DNA of 64,000 nucleotides from Vanilla planifolia (lineage: Eukaryota; Streptophyta; Magnoliopsida; Asparagales; Orchidaceae), in contig JAIUJO010000071.1 of NCBI GenBank assembly GCA_023846275.1, positions 1,355,498 to 1,419,497 of the forward strand. Direction: 5' to 3'. Made by a program: the position numbers and the translations under genes. Below are positions 12,435-24,300 of the stretch, in pieces. Below the pieces are notes generated by a model that saw only the letters and a program-made list of their open reading frames with translations, was not told where the DNA came from and ran no database searches. The number at the start of each line of letters is the position of its first letter. Position 1 is the first letter of the stretch.

Positions 12435-14055
12435 TGCCATGAATGTTTCATTGAAAACATATAAAATTTTTAATATAAGTAGTCCCAAACATGACTATGC
12501 ATTTTAGGTGTTGGTCCCACTAGTTGTGATGTAGCAAGCTATGGAATTGGTGCTTCATAGGTTCCATTGAATTAGCACAACTTGCAGAATTGACACATAT
12601 TGATGGGTTAGGCTAATTTATCAAACAATTTATGCATGTTGAAGAAGCAACATTGGTTGATAAGATGGTGTGAGTTTAGTAAATGAACGAGTTCAAAAGT
12701 TCAATGCAAATGAATGGGCCATACAAGTGAACAACATTAGTAAAATTTGTCGTTGATGATGGCTATAACAGTGACATACGACGGTGAACTGTAACGAAAA
12801 ACTCTAAAACTTTATTTTCACCTTTCTTAAAGTTAGTTTTGGCCAAAGTTTTTAGCAATGAAATTAAAAGACTACTATACATATATCTTATACTATTTTT
12901 AATACTAACAATATATGAAAAGTTTATAATTGACCTTTAAAAGATGGAAGTCAATGTGTAGATACAAATAGCTTGATAATATAATTAAAATTAAACCAAA
13001 ATGTGCAATAAATAAGGGTCGATAGTTTTTGAGCCCTACAATGTAATGATAATAAAGACTAATGAGATATAGTAGAGTCAATCTTATGATGGTTATTAGT
13101 ATAACTACGTTTATGCCTCCAACTGGAACCTCTACATTTTTTACGAGATGTTACTAAATTGTCCAAAAGCGGGAAGAAGCTCAACTACATGGTGTTAAAG
13201 CAAAATATTCGATACAACTCTAACATATCTAGTTTTAGGAATTAAAACTCCTTTAGAGTATTCCAAGTGTTGTTGGTGGTAGGATGACTACGCCAATGTA
13301 CTAAACATCTTTATTGTGCTTGATCTTATGTGAAAAAAATTTGATAATCTAAAATTTACTCTACTTGATCTCTTAACTAAATAGATCAAGTTAAATGTAT
13401 TGGTGGGACAGGTCAACTTGACAATGATTATCAATGCCCAATAAGCTCACTGGGTGTTAGTCATGATTCCATATATGATTAAACATCCTAAGATTTAAAG
13501 GTAGTACTTATTCTGTATTCTTTAATTTAATGAAAGATAAATGCTTTGATATTTAGTTTTATAACAACACTAAATTGTTGAATGCATGGGCATGCATTTT
13601 TTATGGGTTCTCAATGAGAATCTCTTAGGCCAAATGTACATAATCATATAATCATCATCACCAAATTCTCTATGTTTAATATGAGCATGTACAATTTGTT
13701 TATATATTTCATCATTTAAACAAAATTTTTAGAAACCTTTTTATGTAATAATAAAATATGATGAGCAAAAAACTCAACAGACCCAATAATATAGAAATCA
13801 ATTAAAGAGGACTTCAAGAACGATTTCGAAAAAAATTTTAAATTTTAAATTGTCTCAAACATGTTGTTTAATTAGTAAATTCAATAAGTGACAATAAAAG
13901 ATTCTAAGTTGAATCATGTTCTCTTATTGCACTAGAAAGAAGATGGACTAAAGTTTGTTTAACTACTTTTTATTCATCCATTTTGGGACGATAAGTTGAT
14001 AGCAATTTAAGTTGTACTTCAACTAATGGATTTATATAGTGATGTGATAAATGTG
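12435..14055. other. Decayed interior of Gypsy element, no readable domains
   Basis: RT, RNase H and integrase would be expected here on the minus strand. I checked both strands by eye and found no YxDD-like, DDE or chromodomain pattern that I could defend. There are no other repeats of note in it. Confidence 0.4.
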
Positions 14056-14058
14056 GTT

Positions 14059-14200
14059 TTAATGTGCTATAATGTGATCTATGATATCTTGAATATTCCT
14101 CAAATATAAGAGTTTCTCTAATTTGTATTTAATAAATATGTCTACAAATTCATCTAATAAGGGTTGGAATATGGCTAATGGGGTGGGTAAACTAATAAGG
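14059..14200 (-). pseudogene. Gypsy pol segment just before reverse transcriptase
   Basis: The minus-strand frame reads 'IFQPLLDEFVDIF' (about 14,131-14,172) and then, after a short gap, 'LRNIQDIIDHI' (14,071-14,103). These match the plant Gypsy pattern 'LLxEFxDVF' and 'LPPLRDIQHxIDL', which come just before the RT palm. The catalytic RT core that should follow at lower coordinates could not be recognised. Confidence 0.7.
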
Positions 14201-14339
14201 CCTGACCTAACTCGCACAAAATAGATTATCACGACATGTCTTATATCCCTCATCAATATTAACTAGTGAAATGATATATAGAAATTTTCTTTTTTTTATC
14301 TTACTATTTTGGAATATTTTTTTTAGAAATATTTTTTGA

Positions 14340-14665
14340 AGGATGTGAAGGATATATCTTGATATTCTTTCTTTCGTATATGAAAGTACATAAATTGGTT
14401 GTTCCATTTTTGATATTATCTCCATCATGTAATCAAGGTCTCCCAAAGATAAGGCCACCAAAATACCATTGGATAACATCACATCATAATTTCCTAGATC
14501 TAACATATGATTTTTGGGTAGGGATTATCTGTGAGTATTAAACCTTTCTTTTGGATAGTTTTGTGTCTAAGACATAAATATATCTACCACTATTTATAAC
14601 AATCTTACAAGGTTGATCTTTAACTCTAATAAAGGTACTAAAGACGTCAATTACTAACCAAATGG
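14340..14665 (-). pseudogene. Gypsy aspartic protease remnant
   Basis: This enzyme normally cuts the Gag-Pol polyprotein. On minus, the translation shows 'PCKIVINSG' (codons within 14,581-14,612), matching the family's '(C)x-(I/V)-(I/V)-D-S-G' active site with Asp changed to Asn. About 50 codons later comes 'CDVIQW' and then 'GLIFGRP*LHDG' (14,422-14,455), the well-known 'LLGRPWxxD' motif with the Trp codon turned into TGA, followed by a 'CTFIYERKNIKI' strand. The spacing and order fit plant Ty3/Gypsy. The catalytic change and the stops make it inactive. This is the clearest family call in the element. Confidence 0.8.
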
Positions 14666-14837
14666 TTCTAATGTAATCACACTACGTCTTACAATCTCTA
14701 TGGGTGGTTCAATATAATAAAGGCTTTAACTTAATATTTGTAATTCTTCTTTGTCCTCCTCATTTTGTTGTATAACCTTTTCTTCCTTAAATATCAGACT
14801 TCTTTCTACTTCTTGAATCTATGTGTTTGGGTCTCTA

Positions 14838-14888
14838 AGGGCAATAGGCTGTATAACCTACTCTCTCTTGTGACAATAATAACAATCA
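14838..14888 (-). pseudogene. Degenerate CCHC zinc knuckle of Gypsy gag
   Basis: Minus-strand codons give C-Y-Y-C followed by HKRE, a stop, and VIQPIAL. This keeps the first CX2C of the CX2CX4HX4C nucleic-acid-binding knuckle and has lost the histidine and last cysteine. It lies between the gag core and the protease, where a Gypsy knuckle belongs. Confidence 0.5.
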
Positions 14889-15171
14889 ACTCCAAAACAA
14901 AGTAGATGGTTTGTTTGAGAGGTAGATTTAATGTGTTAGAGGTGTTTGTGGTGGGGCATAGGTTGCTTGTGGACAAAAACTCGTAAGAATAGTAGAACTA
15001 CTGGTACGAGTTTGACAATTGGAAGTGGTTTAAGGAACATCATTATTATGAGAAATTAATCTTCTTAAGCTTTCATGCATAGTAGTATTTATTAAAAATT
15101 ACTCAAATTGAATAGACTCCAAATGCCTAGCTCAAAACTGAGACAATACTATTTTATGTAATCATTAGTTA

Positions 15172-15640
15172 GCAAAATTTGAGAATATATTCCTCAAATT
15201 TGAGTTATATTCATCAATTATCTTTGATTTTTTGGCTACTTGTTGCCATTTATCCAAACATTCATCTTAATAAGCAGTGGGTACATTTTTTGCTCAAAAG
15301 ACAATCTTTAGTTCTTCTTATAATTGGGGCAATGCTCAAACTTTGTCAAGATATCACTCTTTTAATGGTTGAAATAACAATATTCCATGTGATGCGAGCC
15401 AACTTTTTGTAAATTGGTACTTTTGACACTCTCTAAGACTTTACCAATCAACATCATTCTCAATTCACGTTTCCTAATTGTTATATGCTCTACGATAAAA
15501 AATACCATCAAATGTAAAGGATACTATTTTAACCATGTTAACCTGATGATCATCACTCAGAGCTTGTCTTCTATCACAAGTATGAGCACCATCTGCTTTG
15601 GTTCATTTCTAGATGAAAATTTGCCAACTTTGATTTGACT
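15172..15640 (-). pseudogene. Gypsy gag remnant
   Basis: Gag is the capsid-like protein that packages the element's RNA. On the minus strand the conceptual translation carries a 'SFTFDG'-like start of the gag core (codons at 15,504-15,521). Further down is a stretch reading 'NVPTAY', then 'KWQQVAKKSK', 'IDEYNSNL' and 'IFSNFAN' (15,172-15,290), resembling the family pattern of a viable 'F-V-P-x-x-Y' turn followed by 'L-x-x-L-x-Q-G-x-x-S-V-x-x-Y'. Several stop codons interrupt it (for example after 'LKE' and before 'DECLDKW'), so it is dead. Assignment to Ty3/Gypsy gag is inference from motif order, supported by the protease downstream. Confidence 0.65.
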
Positions 15641-15960
15641 TTTCATAGATCTACTAGATCTATTGTTTCCACTCAATCAATTATTTCTACATTATTCCAA
15701 TCTATTTATCCATGTTTTAATGGTTGCTCCTAGCACTCATAATAAATTAGTTCTCGATTTCCATGTTGTATATTGGGTCCAGAGTGGTTGCACTAGTTGA
15801 GAATTAAATATTCTATATTTAGTTTCTAACTTAGTGGAAGCAAACTATTAGAAAGAAAACAAAGTTTATAGTTTGTGATTATAAAAAAAGGGAGAATCAA
15901 ATAAATCCTACAATGTAATAACAAAAAACCATATAAATAAAAAAATATTATAGCAAACTT

Positions 15961-15990
15961 AGAAACATATATATATATATATATGTTTCT
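15961..15990. repeat. Perfect 30-bp AT palindrome
   Basis: 'agaaacat' at the left, an (AT)n core, and 'atgtttct' at the right form an exact palindrome that could extrude as a cruciform. It sits between the gag remnant and the high-coordinate LTR of the Gypsy element. Confidence 0.9.
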
Positions 15991-16126
15991 AACCTTTATT
16001 AATTAGTAACAAAGAAAGAGTTAAAATCTAATTATTTAATAATAAATTAAAATTAATGTAAGTTTGTAATGCTAACCAAGCTTTGAACAACATTAATGTC
16101 TCCCCTTTTTTACTTGTCACTCACCT

Positions 16127-16400
16127 TCCTTGGACACCTTAAAAATCACACCATCAAATTATTTGCACAAAAATCCCTCATATAAAATAACATTAATAGT
16201 AGCACTTTCTTAACTCTATAAAATGTTACCTTATGTACAATATGCTGAATATCAATTTTTATAGAGAACTCAAGGTTGTTATAGTAATTTCATAACATAG
16301 GAATAGAAAAAGACACTCAGGAACATAATGTCATGTATTTTGGAATTCTAAAGGACATTTTGGAATTTCAAAAGTTATCATAAATTATAAATGAAATACT
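16127..16400 (-). repeat. LTR-like direct repeat, high-coordinate (5') copy of Gypsy
   Basis: Partner of 12,154-12,430, same landmarks. Being on the gag side of a minus-strand element, this would be the 5' LTR. No clear primer-binding site was found between it and the gag remnant. Confidence 0.65.
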
Positions 16401-16409
16401 TTGAAACTC

Positions 16410-17850
16410 TTCTAGACAGTGTGCTTCAATAGTTACAAAATGTTTCATTCAATTGTCTGACAATTACTAAGATAATTAGAAACATCATCAATATGGCATG
16501 GGTGAGAGGTGTGTGATGGGTCAATGCATTTTTATTGGTAAAGCATTTTCATAAATAAGGACTACCAATGTTGATAGGTGGCATAGGACGATGGGTCAAC
16601 ATAACTCAAGAGGATCAACTAATTTTATGGTTTAGCATGGGTTGAGTAAGATATGAGAGTTAATACTATTGGTGGTAAGGCTATTAATGAAGTTTATAAT
16701 GATGACATGTAGTTTTAGATGCTACACCACAAATTGTAATACTATTGAACAGGAAAGTGTTAATTGAGACTTGTTGTACATCTAGGAATAGTTTAGCAAT
16801 TAGATTGAAATTTAAATACAACGCGAAGATTCTCATTTGAAAATCTTCCATATTACACAAATTGTAATGCCAAGAAAGTAGAAAATTCTCCTCTTTTTAA
16901 AACGTAACCAAGACAAGTTTTTTATTTAGCAATCAAACAATAAGTTCACATCAAAACCCATGTTTATTAAAATAATTGATTAGCACTTTCATGGTAAGAA
17001 ACCCATAGAAAATTTTCATAATAAATGTTAGCTTGAATGAGCAGCCATTTTTCCCAATTTTCACTTATTCAAGATAATTTCTTATTCTAATTTGAATTTT
17101 ATTGTTTATTTGATTCAGATTATGGATAAATTGTTAAGTTTTCCAAATACCGTACCAAAGGAGAGCTTAAGGCAAGGAAGGCCCAATTTAACTAGTAATT
17201 TATTTTATTTGCCCAAATGTTCAATTAAGAATCAAAATTAGGGTGAGGCTAAACTATTACTTTTAGACTCAATCTATTAATTGGCAAGCTACAACTAAAA
17301 CCTTCACAAGAACATATATCAATTTACCTATCACTTGTTACCTAACACCCATTTCCTATAGCTTGTCACTTATCACTTGTCACCATTTTAATAACGCTAA
17401 AATTTTTTGCCTCATAAACTCTTGTATTAACGTGGCATAGTTTTTTGAGAAACACAAAATAAGATTTTATATCTAATGTTAATTAGACTTTGCAACTATT
17501 AAATTGGAATATAGGTAATTATGCCCCACAGCTTTCTCCCACCTTATATTTTTGAAGGTTTAGAAAATTTGTAGTCATTTCAAAGACAAATTTGGGATCA
17601 TTAGACTTAGTAGATCAATTGGATGATATTCTTGTTGCACTTATGATTTTTGATAGCAGAGTTATTTATTTTTTTTTGGTTCATGATTATAAGTTGCACT
17701 TTTTGATGTATTTAACAGTATAACAAATTCTTATTGGTAGACTTGAGGATGTGCATTTTTATATTCATTTCAACTTGAACTTGGCTTATAATATCATTTC
17801 AAAATTTGTTAGTTATAAATTTTATATCATGGATTGTAGTTCTAGAAGTA
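16410..17850. other. AT-rich spacer, no recognised gene
   Basis: No coding pattern is visible on either strand. There are repeated 'cacttgtcac'-like words near 17,330-17,385 and a T-run at 17,662-17,678. The T-run would be an A-run on the minus strand, beyond the 3' side of the LINE fragment, but it is too far and too short to call a poly(A) tail. Confidence 0.35.
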
Positions 17851-19029
17851 TTTGACCCGCCACATGTGCCCGTCTCTGCAACCTACAGCTATCTACGTCC
17901 AAGCACATTGTTGCAATGAGCCACAACAGATTTTGTTGTCACCTCATCATGCTTCCCTGCTTCCTTCCCACTACTTGTCATCCCAGGAGTGCACGCAGGC
18001 ACAGCCTCCTGAGTCGTGTGCATGCTGCACTACCCCGCAAGGTGACCCACATGTCCACAGCTGAAGCATACCCGAGGCAGCCCCTCATACTCGAATTTTT
18101 GGTAGACTCTGCCAAACTCCCCTCTTAACAACATGCAAGGTTTTAAGGGCTTCGAGATATCCATTCGAACACAAACCCTAGCAAATGCCGATCTTTGCAT
18201 GTCGGCGATCCACCCATCCAGCAAGATTGGCTCCTCAATTGCCTTAGCAATTCTGAAGATATTTTCCACATCCTAGTATATTAAAGGGAGGCAAGGGAAA
18301 AGCACCCACACTGATGCAACATCGCTGTCATGGCATTTGGTTGAAATTCATGCATCCACACGTCTGGCACCATGGCTTGGTTGGCAATTTGCCACGTGCC
18401 ACCCAGGCAAACTTCATTTCTATGACGCATTGACTCAAAGTGTAGGCAAAACCATCCGGAAGACAAATCCAGAATCCTGAAGTTTCTGTAAGCCTCTATA
18501 GTTCCCATGCGATAACGAAGAATGGGAGGGTATTCCCGAACACATGCCCATCTAGATCAAACTTGTGGAATTCAATGCATCTATAGCATGCTTCAAGGGA
18601 CATAACTACATCTTTGTTTTCAACATGGTCTGGCATGCCTACTGCTCTATCTATAACATCAATGGTAGTCGGACGCACAAAGGATGCCACATGTTCGCTT
18701 GAAATGTTATTCTTGGAAATCAAGGCCTCCCTGAAGCTAACTCTATTCGATTGGGCTTCCATTTTCGTATCCTGCAATGGAGTGCAGCACACCACCCCCC
18801 CAATAGCACCCTCATCAGGACACTGAGTCCCCTCCGACTACATGCATCCTACACATGCCTCAGCCTTGTTCTCTTCCTCCCCTAGCATAGTCAGTTCAGC
18901 CATCACGGTATGAGCAGCCGCATGCCTCAGAGCTTCAGCACCCCGCATTCGATGTTCAGATACCTCAACCAACGCTGCTTTACCTTTCGCCAAGGTCGCC
19001 AGACACGCCTTAAAAGCCATCGAGTTCAC
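17850..19029 (-). pseudogene. LINE (L1-type) ORF1 fragment: DUF4283 plus CCHC_4 knuckle
   Basis: ORF1 of plant L1-like elements encodes an RNA-binding protein. Translated on minus from the ATG at 19,029, the first 63 codons are Ala/Glu-rich and end in a stop (18,838). The same frame reopens as 18,795-18,496. After a frame shift near 18,500-18,520, the frame at 18,508-18,281 gives 'FRILDLSSGWFCLHFES' and 'GGTWQIANQAM', the DUF4283 pattern. A second shift near 18,330 leads into 'VENIFRIAKAIEEPILLD', 'ARVCVRMD' and 'YEGLPRVCFSCGHVGHLAG', then TAG and Cys: a CX2CX4HX4C knuckle with one codon mutated to stop. No endonuclease or RT follows. GC content is visibly much higher than all neighbours. Confidence 0.85.
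18022..18065 (-). pseudogene. CCHC_4 zinc knuckle of the LINE ORF1
   Basis: Codons read C-F-S-C-G-H-V-G-H-L-A-G-stop-C. All four metal ligands are present with correct spacing, and only the residue before the last Cys is a stop (CAG to TAG would explain it). Beyond it the frame stays open for about 50 codons, to about 17,875, which suggests a young lesion. Confidence 0.85.
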
Positions 19030-19034
19030 AGGGC

Positions 19035-19860
19035 TGCACGATAAATTAGTGTCACATAATTGTCTAATACTATGAAGATTGTACTTAAAACCTCATAATA
19101 ATTGTATTACTTCAACACCATCATATTAAGCACAACTTGAACATCATCATATTACTTCAAATGGATGTATAAATAAGAGTAATTACTCATGTTCCTTAAG
19201 CCATAACTATCAAAATTCCATATAACCTCTCCAGTCTTGGATGGAAGGAAAGGTTGCAAATGTTAACTACTTATTAGATTTTAGAACGTAAATCCTTTAG
19301 ATTGAGTTGTTATAATTGAAATTATATCTAAGAAATCTCTTCTTACCCAGATATATCTTTAAATTTGAAGTGCATATTGCTTTTAATCTTGCATTGAGAT
19401 TTCAAAATATAGTTACATTTGATATTGGTACCATGTGATGTACATGAATTGATGAAGTGTTTTAAACTCATTCAATTAATGGACTGGCATATTTTTTATT
19501 TGTCACATTTGCAACTACATTGTAATAGTTTTTTATATAATTAAATAATTAACAATGATGTGATTTAAATGATCACATAAAACCTAAGGATTTGCTTTAT
19601 CTTCTTTCAACTTATTACACTAGAGACTTTTTTTATATTTATGAAAAATTTCTATGTATTACTTCTCAGAATAAACATTAGAAGAATATTAAATCTAATT
19701 ATCATTAGAAGTATACACAATGTCTCTATGTATTACCATAAGTCAAATACAACTTTTTCTCTTCTTCCTTTGAGGAGGATCCATTATAGTTAATCCAAGT
19801 TATCTACATATACTTCTTTTTTCACTAATTTTTTAAATTTTCAATGCTCACTTTATACAT
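19035..19860. other. AT-rich interval, probable decayed Copia pol, unreadable
   Basis: This lies on the 3' side of the minus-strand Copia protease remnant at 19,867-19,917, so pre-integrase and integrase would belong here. I saw only a weak 'LNEFKTL'-like string and would not call a domain. Confidence 0.3.
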
Positions 19861-20200
19861 AAGGTAACCAAGATGAATGTGTGTAGTCATTCTATAATCT
19901 ATGAAGCCTACTTCATCATTTTGCATCATCTTCTGCTTTAGTTTCCTAACAATATAAGATCTCCTAATTGTAACACAGTTTTGAAATAACAAATATAATC
20001 CTTTCTTGATTAAGGCTACCATATTAGTAGAAGAGGAATATAAGTCTTTTGGCTCTTACTTCTTTTCTGATTTCTTGGTCTTTATAGACAATACTTCTTT
20101 TTTTCTTCTCGCATGAACCATTTCATTTGGAAGTAGCAAACCCATGGATTCTTAAAGCAAAATGGTAGATACATCAATGGTAGCTTAATAGTAGTGGCGA
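19825..20200 (-). pseudogene. Copia gag C-terminal and protease remnant
   Basis: On the minus strand, codons at 20,098-20,176 read 'DVSTILL*ESMGLLLPNE' and end in a run of basic residues. This resembles the Copia gag segment '(L)(S/T)IDELxGSLxxHExR'. About 60 codons further, inside an open frame of 65 codons (20,022-19,825), comes 'NDEVGFIDYRMTTHI' (19,867-19,917), matching the Copia protease signature '(V)WFxDSGCSxHM' with W to G and S-G to Y-R, so the Asp stays but its Ser-Gly is lost. The knuckle expected between them is not convincing. Order and strand agree. The remnant is too small to define element ends. Confidence 0.6.
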
Positions 20201-22600
20201 AAGGATTATACTACTTTTGGACCAAATATCTTGCATAGATGTTTTATATTAGAAAGCATTTTACACATGCTTTCTAAGATGTTAATATTGTTAGTAAATC
20301 TAGTTAACACCAAATTTGATATATTTATTAAATTCTATAAGAAATTGCTCATAATCATGAATCCAAAAGTTGACTTTGTTCTCTTATACCTATAAAGTAT
20401 ACTAATATGAGGCCTTCAAATTTATTCCAATTTTCTTGAGCTATTTTAAGGCAAAATTTCAAATTATTTTTTAGATGGAAAGAACATAATGCAATATGTT
20501 GATTTATATTGACAACTCCTGAATCTAGTTAAACCTTATGTTTGCCCTCAAGAATTAGCTCACTAATTCATTTCCTTATGCATTCACCATTCACAAGTTT
20601 AATAGAAAATGGAAATGGTTGTTCAATTTAGTCACCAATGCCCGAGTCTATTGCATAGACCTTGTAGCAAACATAAACCTTCTAGCTATGCATGATCTGA
20701 TGTACATAGATATTCTCATTCATAGCTACAAGTACTTTTTTCAATGTCAATTGTTTTCAACTTTTGACAAACTACTTTATGAAACTAGCATCACAAGTTT
20801 CTTAATGCACAATCAAAGAGGCTACAAAAATTGCTTGATGTCTTAATTATATTTACTATGCAATCCTTTCTACAATTGTATTGGGATGAGAATTTTATGA
20901 AATGTATAAGAGGAAAATATAAAAATTACAAATTGGCCTCTCACCTTCTAATAAGAACATTGACTTTATACATATGCATAAGAAGGAAAGTTGAAAATTC
21001 CAAAGAATTGACATTGTATTACTATTAGCTTGGTGAGGGGATGCTAGAAATAATCTCCATAGGTGAGTGTTTTGCAGGACTTAAAGAGGCAGACGAGATT
21101 TTCTCAATGATCATAGAAAAGACAATTAGAATTTAATTGGAATCCAAATATCATAATTTTAGAGAAAAAAGATGGAATTTGATTAAATATGTATTATAAA
21201 AGAATAGAAATTTTGGATTCACATTTGCCCATTCTAACAATTATTTGAATAGAAATCTATTTGATTATCCCCACATAACTTATAATAAGCCTTAGTTGAG
21301 CTGATCTTTCATATATATTAGAGGGATCAAACAAATTCTTGCATATTAGTATTACCCAACAATTCTTTTTCCTCAGTGAAAGAATGTACCTTAAACTTTC
21401 GACACAATGTAAAGAAATTACCTACCAACTGATATTTCTTGCCAATTTTTTAGGTTATCCTCATACTTGATTCTCAAAAAATTTTCTTACATTGTGGTTC
21501 AATTAAAGAACAACCACCATAGTTTGCATGCAAATACTTTTATTTTTGTTGCTTATTCTTTATTCCTAGACCATTTGCAATAGGTAGTTTGCTTATTGTC
21601 TTCTAAGTAGTTCAATTAAAGTGAAAGAGGATGTTAAGACTTTTTTAGAAATTTTAATGGCCATTTCAAACCACATAATGGGGTTGTTAGGACTCATTTG
21701 ATGAGTTTTTCACTGGCCATTTCGGATCTTTTATGATTGGTTTAGGTAAATCTAACACAATTAAGAAGTGAGTCACTACAGAATTTAGTACACTATTAAT
21801 GAGTTTTAGTTTGCTACGTTTTGCTAACCATTAGTTATTTCAGCCATTTATGGTTTGTTAATTCTCATCAAAGTGGCATGATAACTCTTCGAAATCTTGA
21901 ATAGCCTTAATACTTGACTGAACTCCTTCATTAATCTAGTATCTTATCCTTCTTTTTCTTATTGATAGAAAGCTCAGGTATTTTGCCCATGATGGATAAG
22001 TGGAAGTATTTGGAGTTCAAATTCAATTTCCTATAAGTTTTAAAATCTTCTTTTTGTTTCTAATATATTTCATCCTAAGCATGGTAGCAAATTAAATTTT
22101 CTTGTCACTTAGAACACTTTATTTTTTTCAACAACAATGAATTTTTCATACTGCTCTTTTGATGTCCTCATAACTTATTCTACAACTTTGCCCCACATTA
22201 TACATTGATCAACCATCTAGTCTCCATTCACTACATCTTTAACAAAAGATTAATAGACTTTTTGCTTAGTTTTTATTAACTTAAGAACTCATATCCAGCA
22301 CTTGGTTTTTTAGAAATTTGTTTGAACTACTTAGTGCAACCAAATTCACATATCAATTAATAAACTTACAAATGTTGCCATACATGTTGAAATACCAACA
22401 TAATCATATAACTCACAAATATCAATATCTATTAACAAGAATATGAAAATCAATAAATTAATTGTTGGAATGGCCTTATAAGTCAAGTCCAATCTAAAAT
22501 GAATGTAAACTTTTAGATATAAAAGTCAATAAATAATATTCTAATAGAATCAAAAGTACATCAATAAGTATAACAAATAATCAAGAATATAAACAATAGC
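20200..22600. other. AT-rich interval, no recognised gene
   Basis: The N-terminal gag part of the minus-strand Copia remnant probably lies in 20,200-20,560, but I could not match it. Two plus-strand frames of 75 and 65 codons (20,619-20,846 and 20,831-21,028) show no motif. Neither an LTR pair nor a primer-binding site was found. Confidence 0.3.
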
Positions 22601-24300
22601 TCAAAAACTATTATTTAAAAATAATTCAAGAGAAAATGTCATCCATTTGTTCTACTAACTCTCATGATCCCAATACTAGCTCAAAATGACTCCTATCTCC
22701 TTCAACCTATAATAATATAAGAGAGGATGAGCTAGAAAGATCAGTAGAGAATCGTTGGACTATATTATAAAATTAACGTGCAATAAAAAGGGGATATACA
22801 TATATCATAATACTGTTAGGGTTGATCAGGCTAAAATGCCTCACAAATGGCTATTGAAATTGTCAATACTTTAGAATGAAATCAAAGGTAAGGTGGGGGT
22901 GATGTCACATAACCATTCTTTCTACTTATTTTTACCTTTATCATGGTATGTTTCCTCTTTAAGGCATTTAAAATTTTAATTTTGAAATGAAATTTATTTA
23001 AATTTTGAATGTTAAGAAAATTTTAGTTTGAATTTTGAATCTTGAACATTTAAGATCGATAAAAGCGAGGACAATTTTAATATGAATGCTTTCTTTTTTG
23101 AGATGATGTATTATAAGAAATCTTGATAATGTTAAACTAAATAACATAGAGAGAAACCTTTACATCATCCTTATTAAAATAAAACCATGGTTATATGAAA
23201 AAGGAGATGTGCATGAAATTCTTGAAATTGAGGAATTGTTGACCTTTGATTTGGGTGGGCTTTGTGCTTAAGACAAAACCCTTCTCAGTAGTTAGGAAAA
23301 TCCCTTTATTTAAGGATTATTAATATGTAGTTTTGATATGTTTTAGAAAAATATTCTAGCTATAAGAACATGAAAGGAGATCAATCAAGAGAAAATATGA
23401 GAGGAAGAAGTGTTTTATGTGTGGAAGAAGTGGAAGGAAAACCTAGACAAAGAAAAGTCCTCTACTAAGATTACAAGGGATAATGATCCTTGAGATTATA
23501 CATTAAATTCAGTTAAGATCTATATAAAATAAATACCACTATATTGCAAAACTATCATGTTGTGTAAAGAATGACTATGGAAGCAGTCATTTAAACCCTT
23601 TTCTATGAAATTTTCTATATCATGAAGAATTTCTTTCACTTATCACTTCTAGTAATTTGTGAGCTCATTATGGTCTTCTACCATTTATGAAGTGAAATAT
23701 TGTTAAAATAATTGTATATTCTTTACAAAAATCATACATGAGAATGTAAGATTGAACATCACTTATCTAGTTTGTGAATTCAAAAGATTGCTTTTGAATA
23801 TTGGTTATTATGGCTAAAAGTATGTTTAATTGAAATGCCTTGTGGGTTACATGAAGATTAATACAAAATAATCTTGTAGTTAGCATGGAGAATGTCATAC
23901 AATATTCAAAATGACAAATTGATGTTTCAAAAAATTCTTTAATTAAGGGATGATAGAATTGTTTTAAAATTGATAACAAATGATTACTATGATCTTCAAG
24001 GTTCTCCTTTTATTTTATGTAAACTAAGAATGCTAGGGTAATTTATCAAACATTTCACTACCTTTGTTGGTGGATATCTATTTTATTTTATTTTTTTTGA
24101 CACATCTTTGTTTGTTAAGTGATTAGAAGTAAGAATTATACTAAAATGAAATGAAAATGCATGCTATTATATTGAATTTTTTTACTAGAAACTTGCATAT
24201 AATACATGAAAACCTAGTTAAGATAACACAATTTCAAATTGAGTATCACAACAAGAATAGGACATATATTTCTACAGCATGAACTTTTTAAGAAACGTGT
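22600..24300. other. Unannotated AT-rich interval
   Basis: No coding motif, tandem repeat or LTR end could be identified. It lies on the 3' side of the minus-strand Copia integrase/RT remnant, so an LTR of that element could be hidden here. I found no partner for it in the window. Confidence 0.25.

Larger units (their letters stand above)
12154..16405 (-). mobile_element. Decayed Ty3/Gypsy LTR retrotransposon
   Basis: Two direct repeats (12,154-12,430 and 16,127-16,400) bracket degraded Gypsy coding sequence read on the minus strand in the expected order: a gag start, gag core, zinc knuckle, protease, and the segment just before reverse transcriptase. Only about 1.6 kb lies between the last recognisable RT-proximal motif and the low-coordinate repeat, too little for complete RT, RNase H and integrase. 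Much of pol has therefore been lost or decayed beyond reading. Exact LTR ends, target duplication and primer site were not found. No part of the element is open. Confidence 0.75.

Noticed and set aside
17662..17678. T-rich run as the poly(A) tail of the LINE fragment
   Set aside because: It lies about 175 bases beyond the last recognisable LINE sequence, is interrupted, and such runs are common here.
18614..18826. Plus-strand frames at 17,852-18,128 and 18,614-18,826
   Set aside because: They are antisense to the LINE ORF1 fragment; its higher GC content makes long frames on both strands.
20831..21028. Plus-strand frames at 20,619-21,028 as a small gene
   Set aside because: No motif, codon pattern or context supports it, and it is opposite to a decayed minus-strand Copia gag region.
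22800..23060. Possible LTR with short TTGAAT/TTTGAAT repeats near 22,975-23,050
   Set aside because: Only short low-complexity words repeat, and no partner sequence was found elsewhere in the window.
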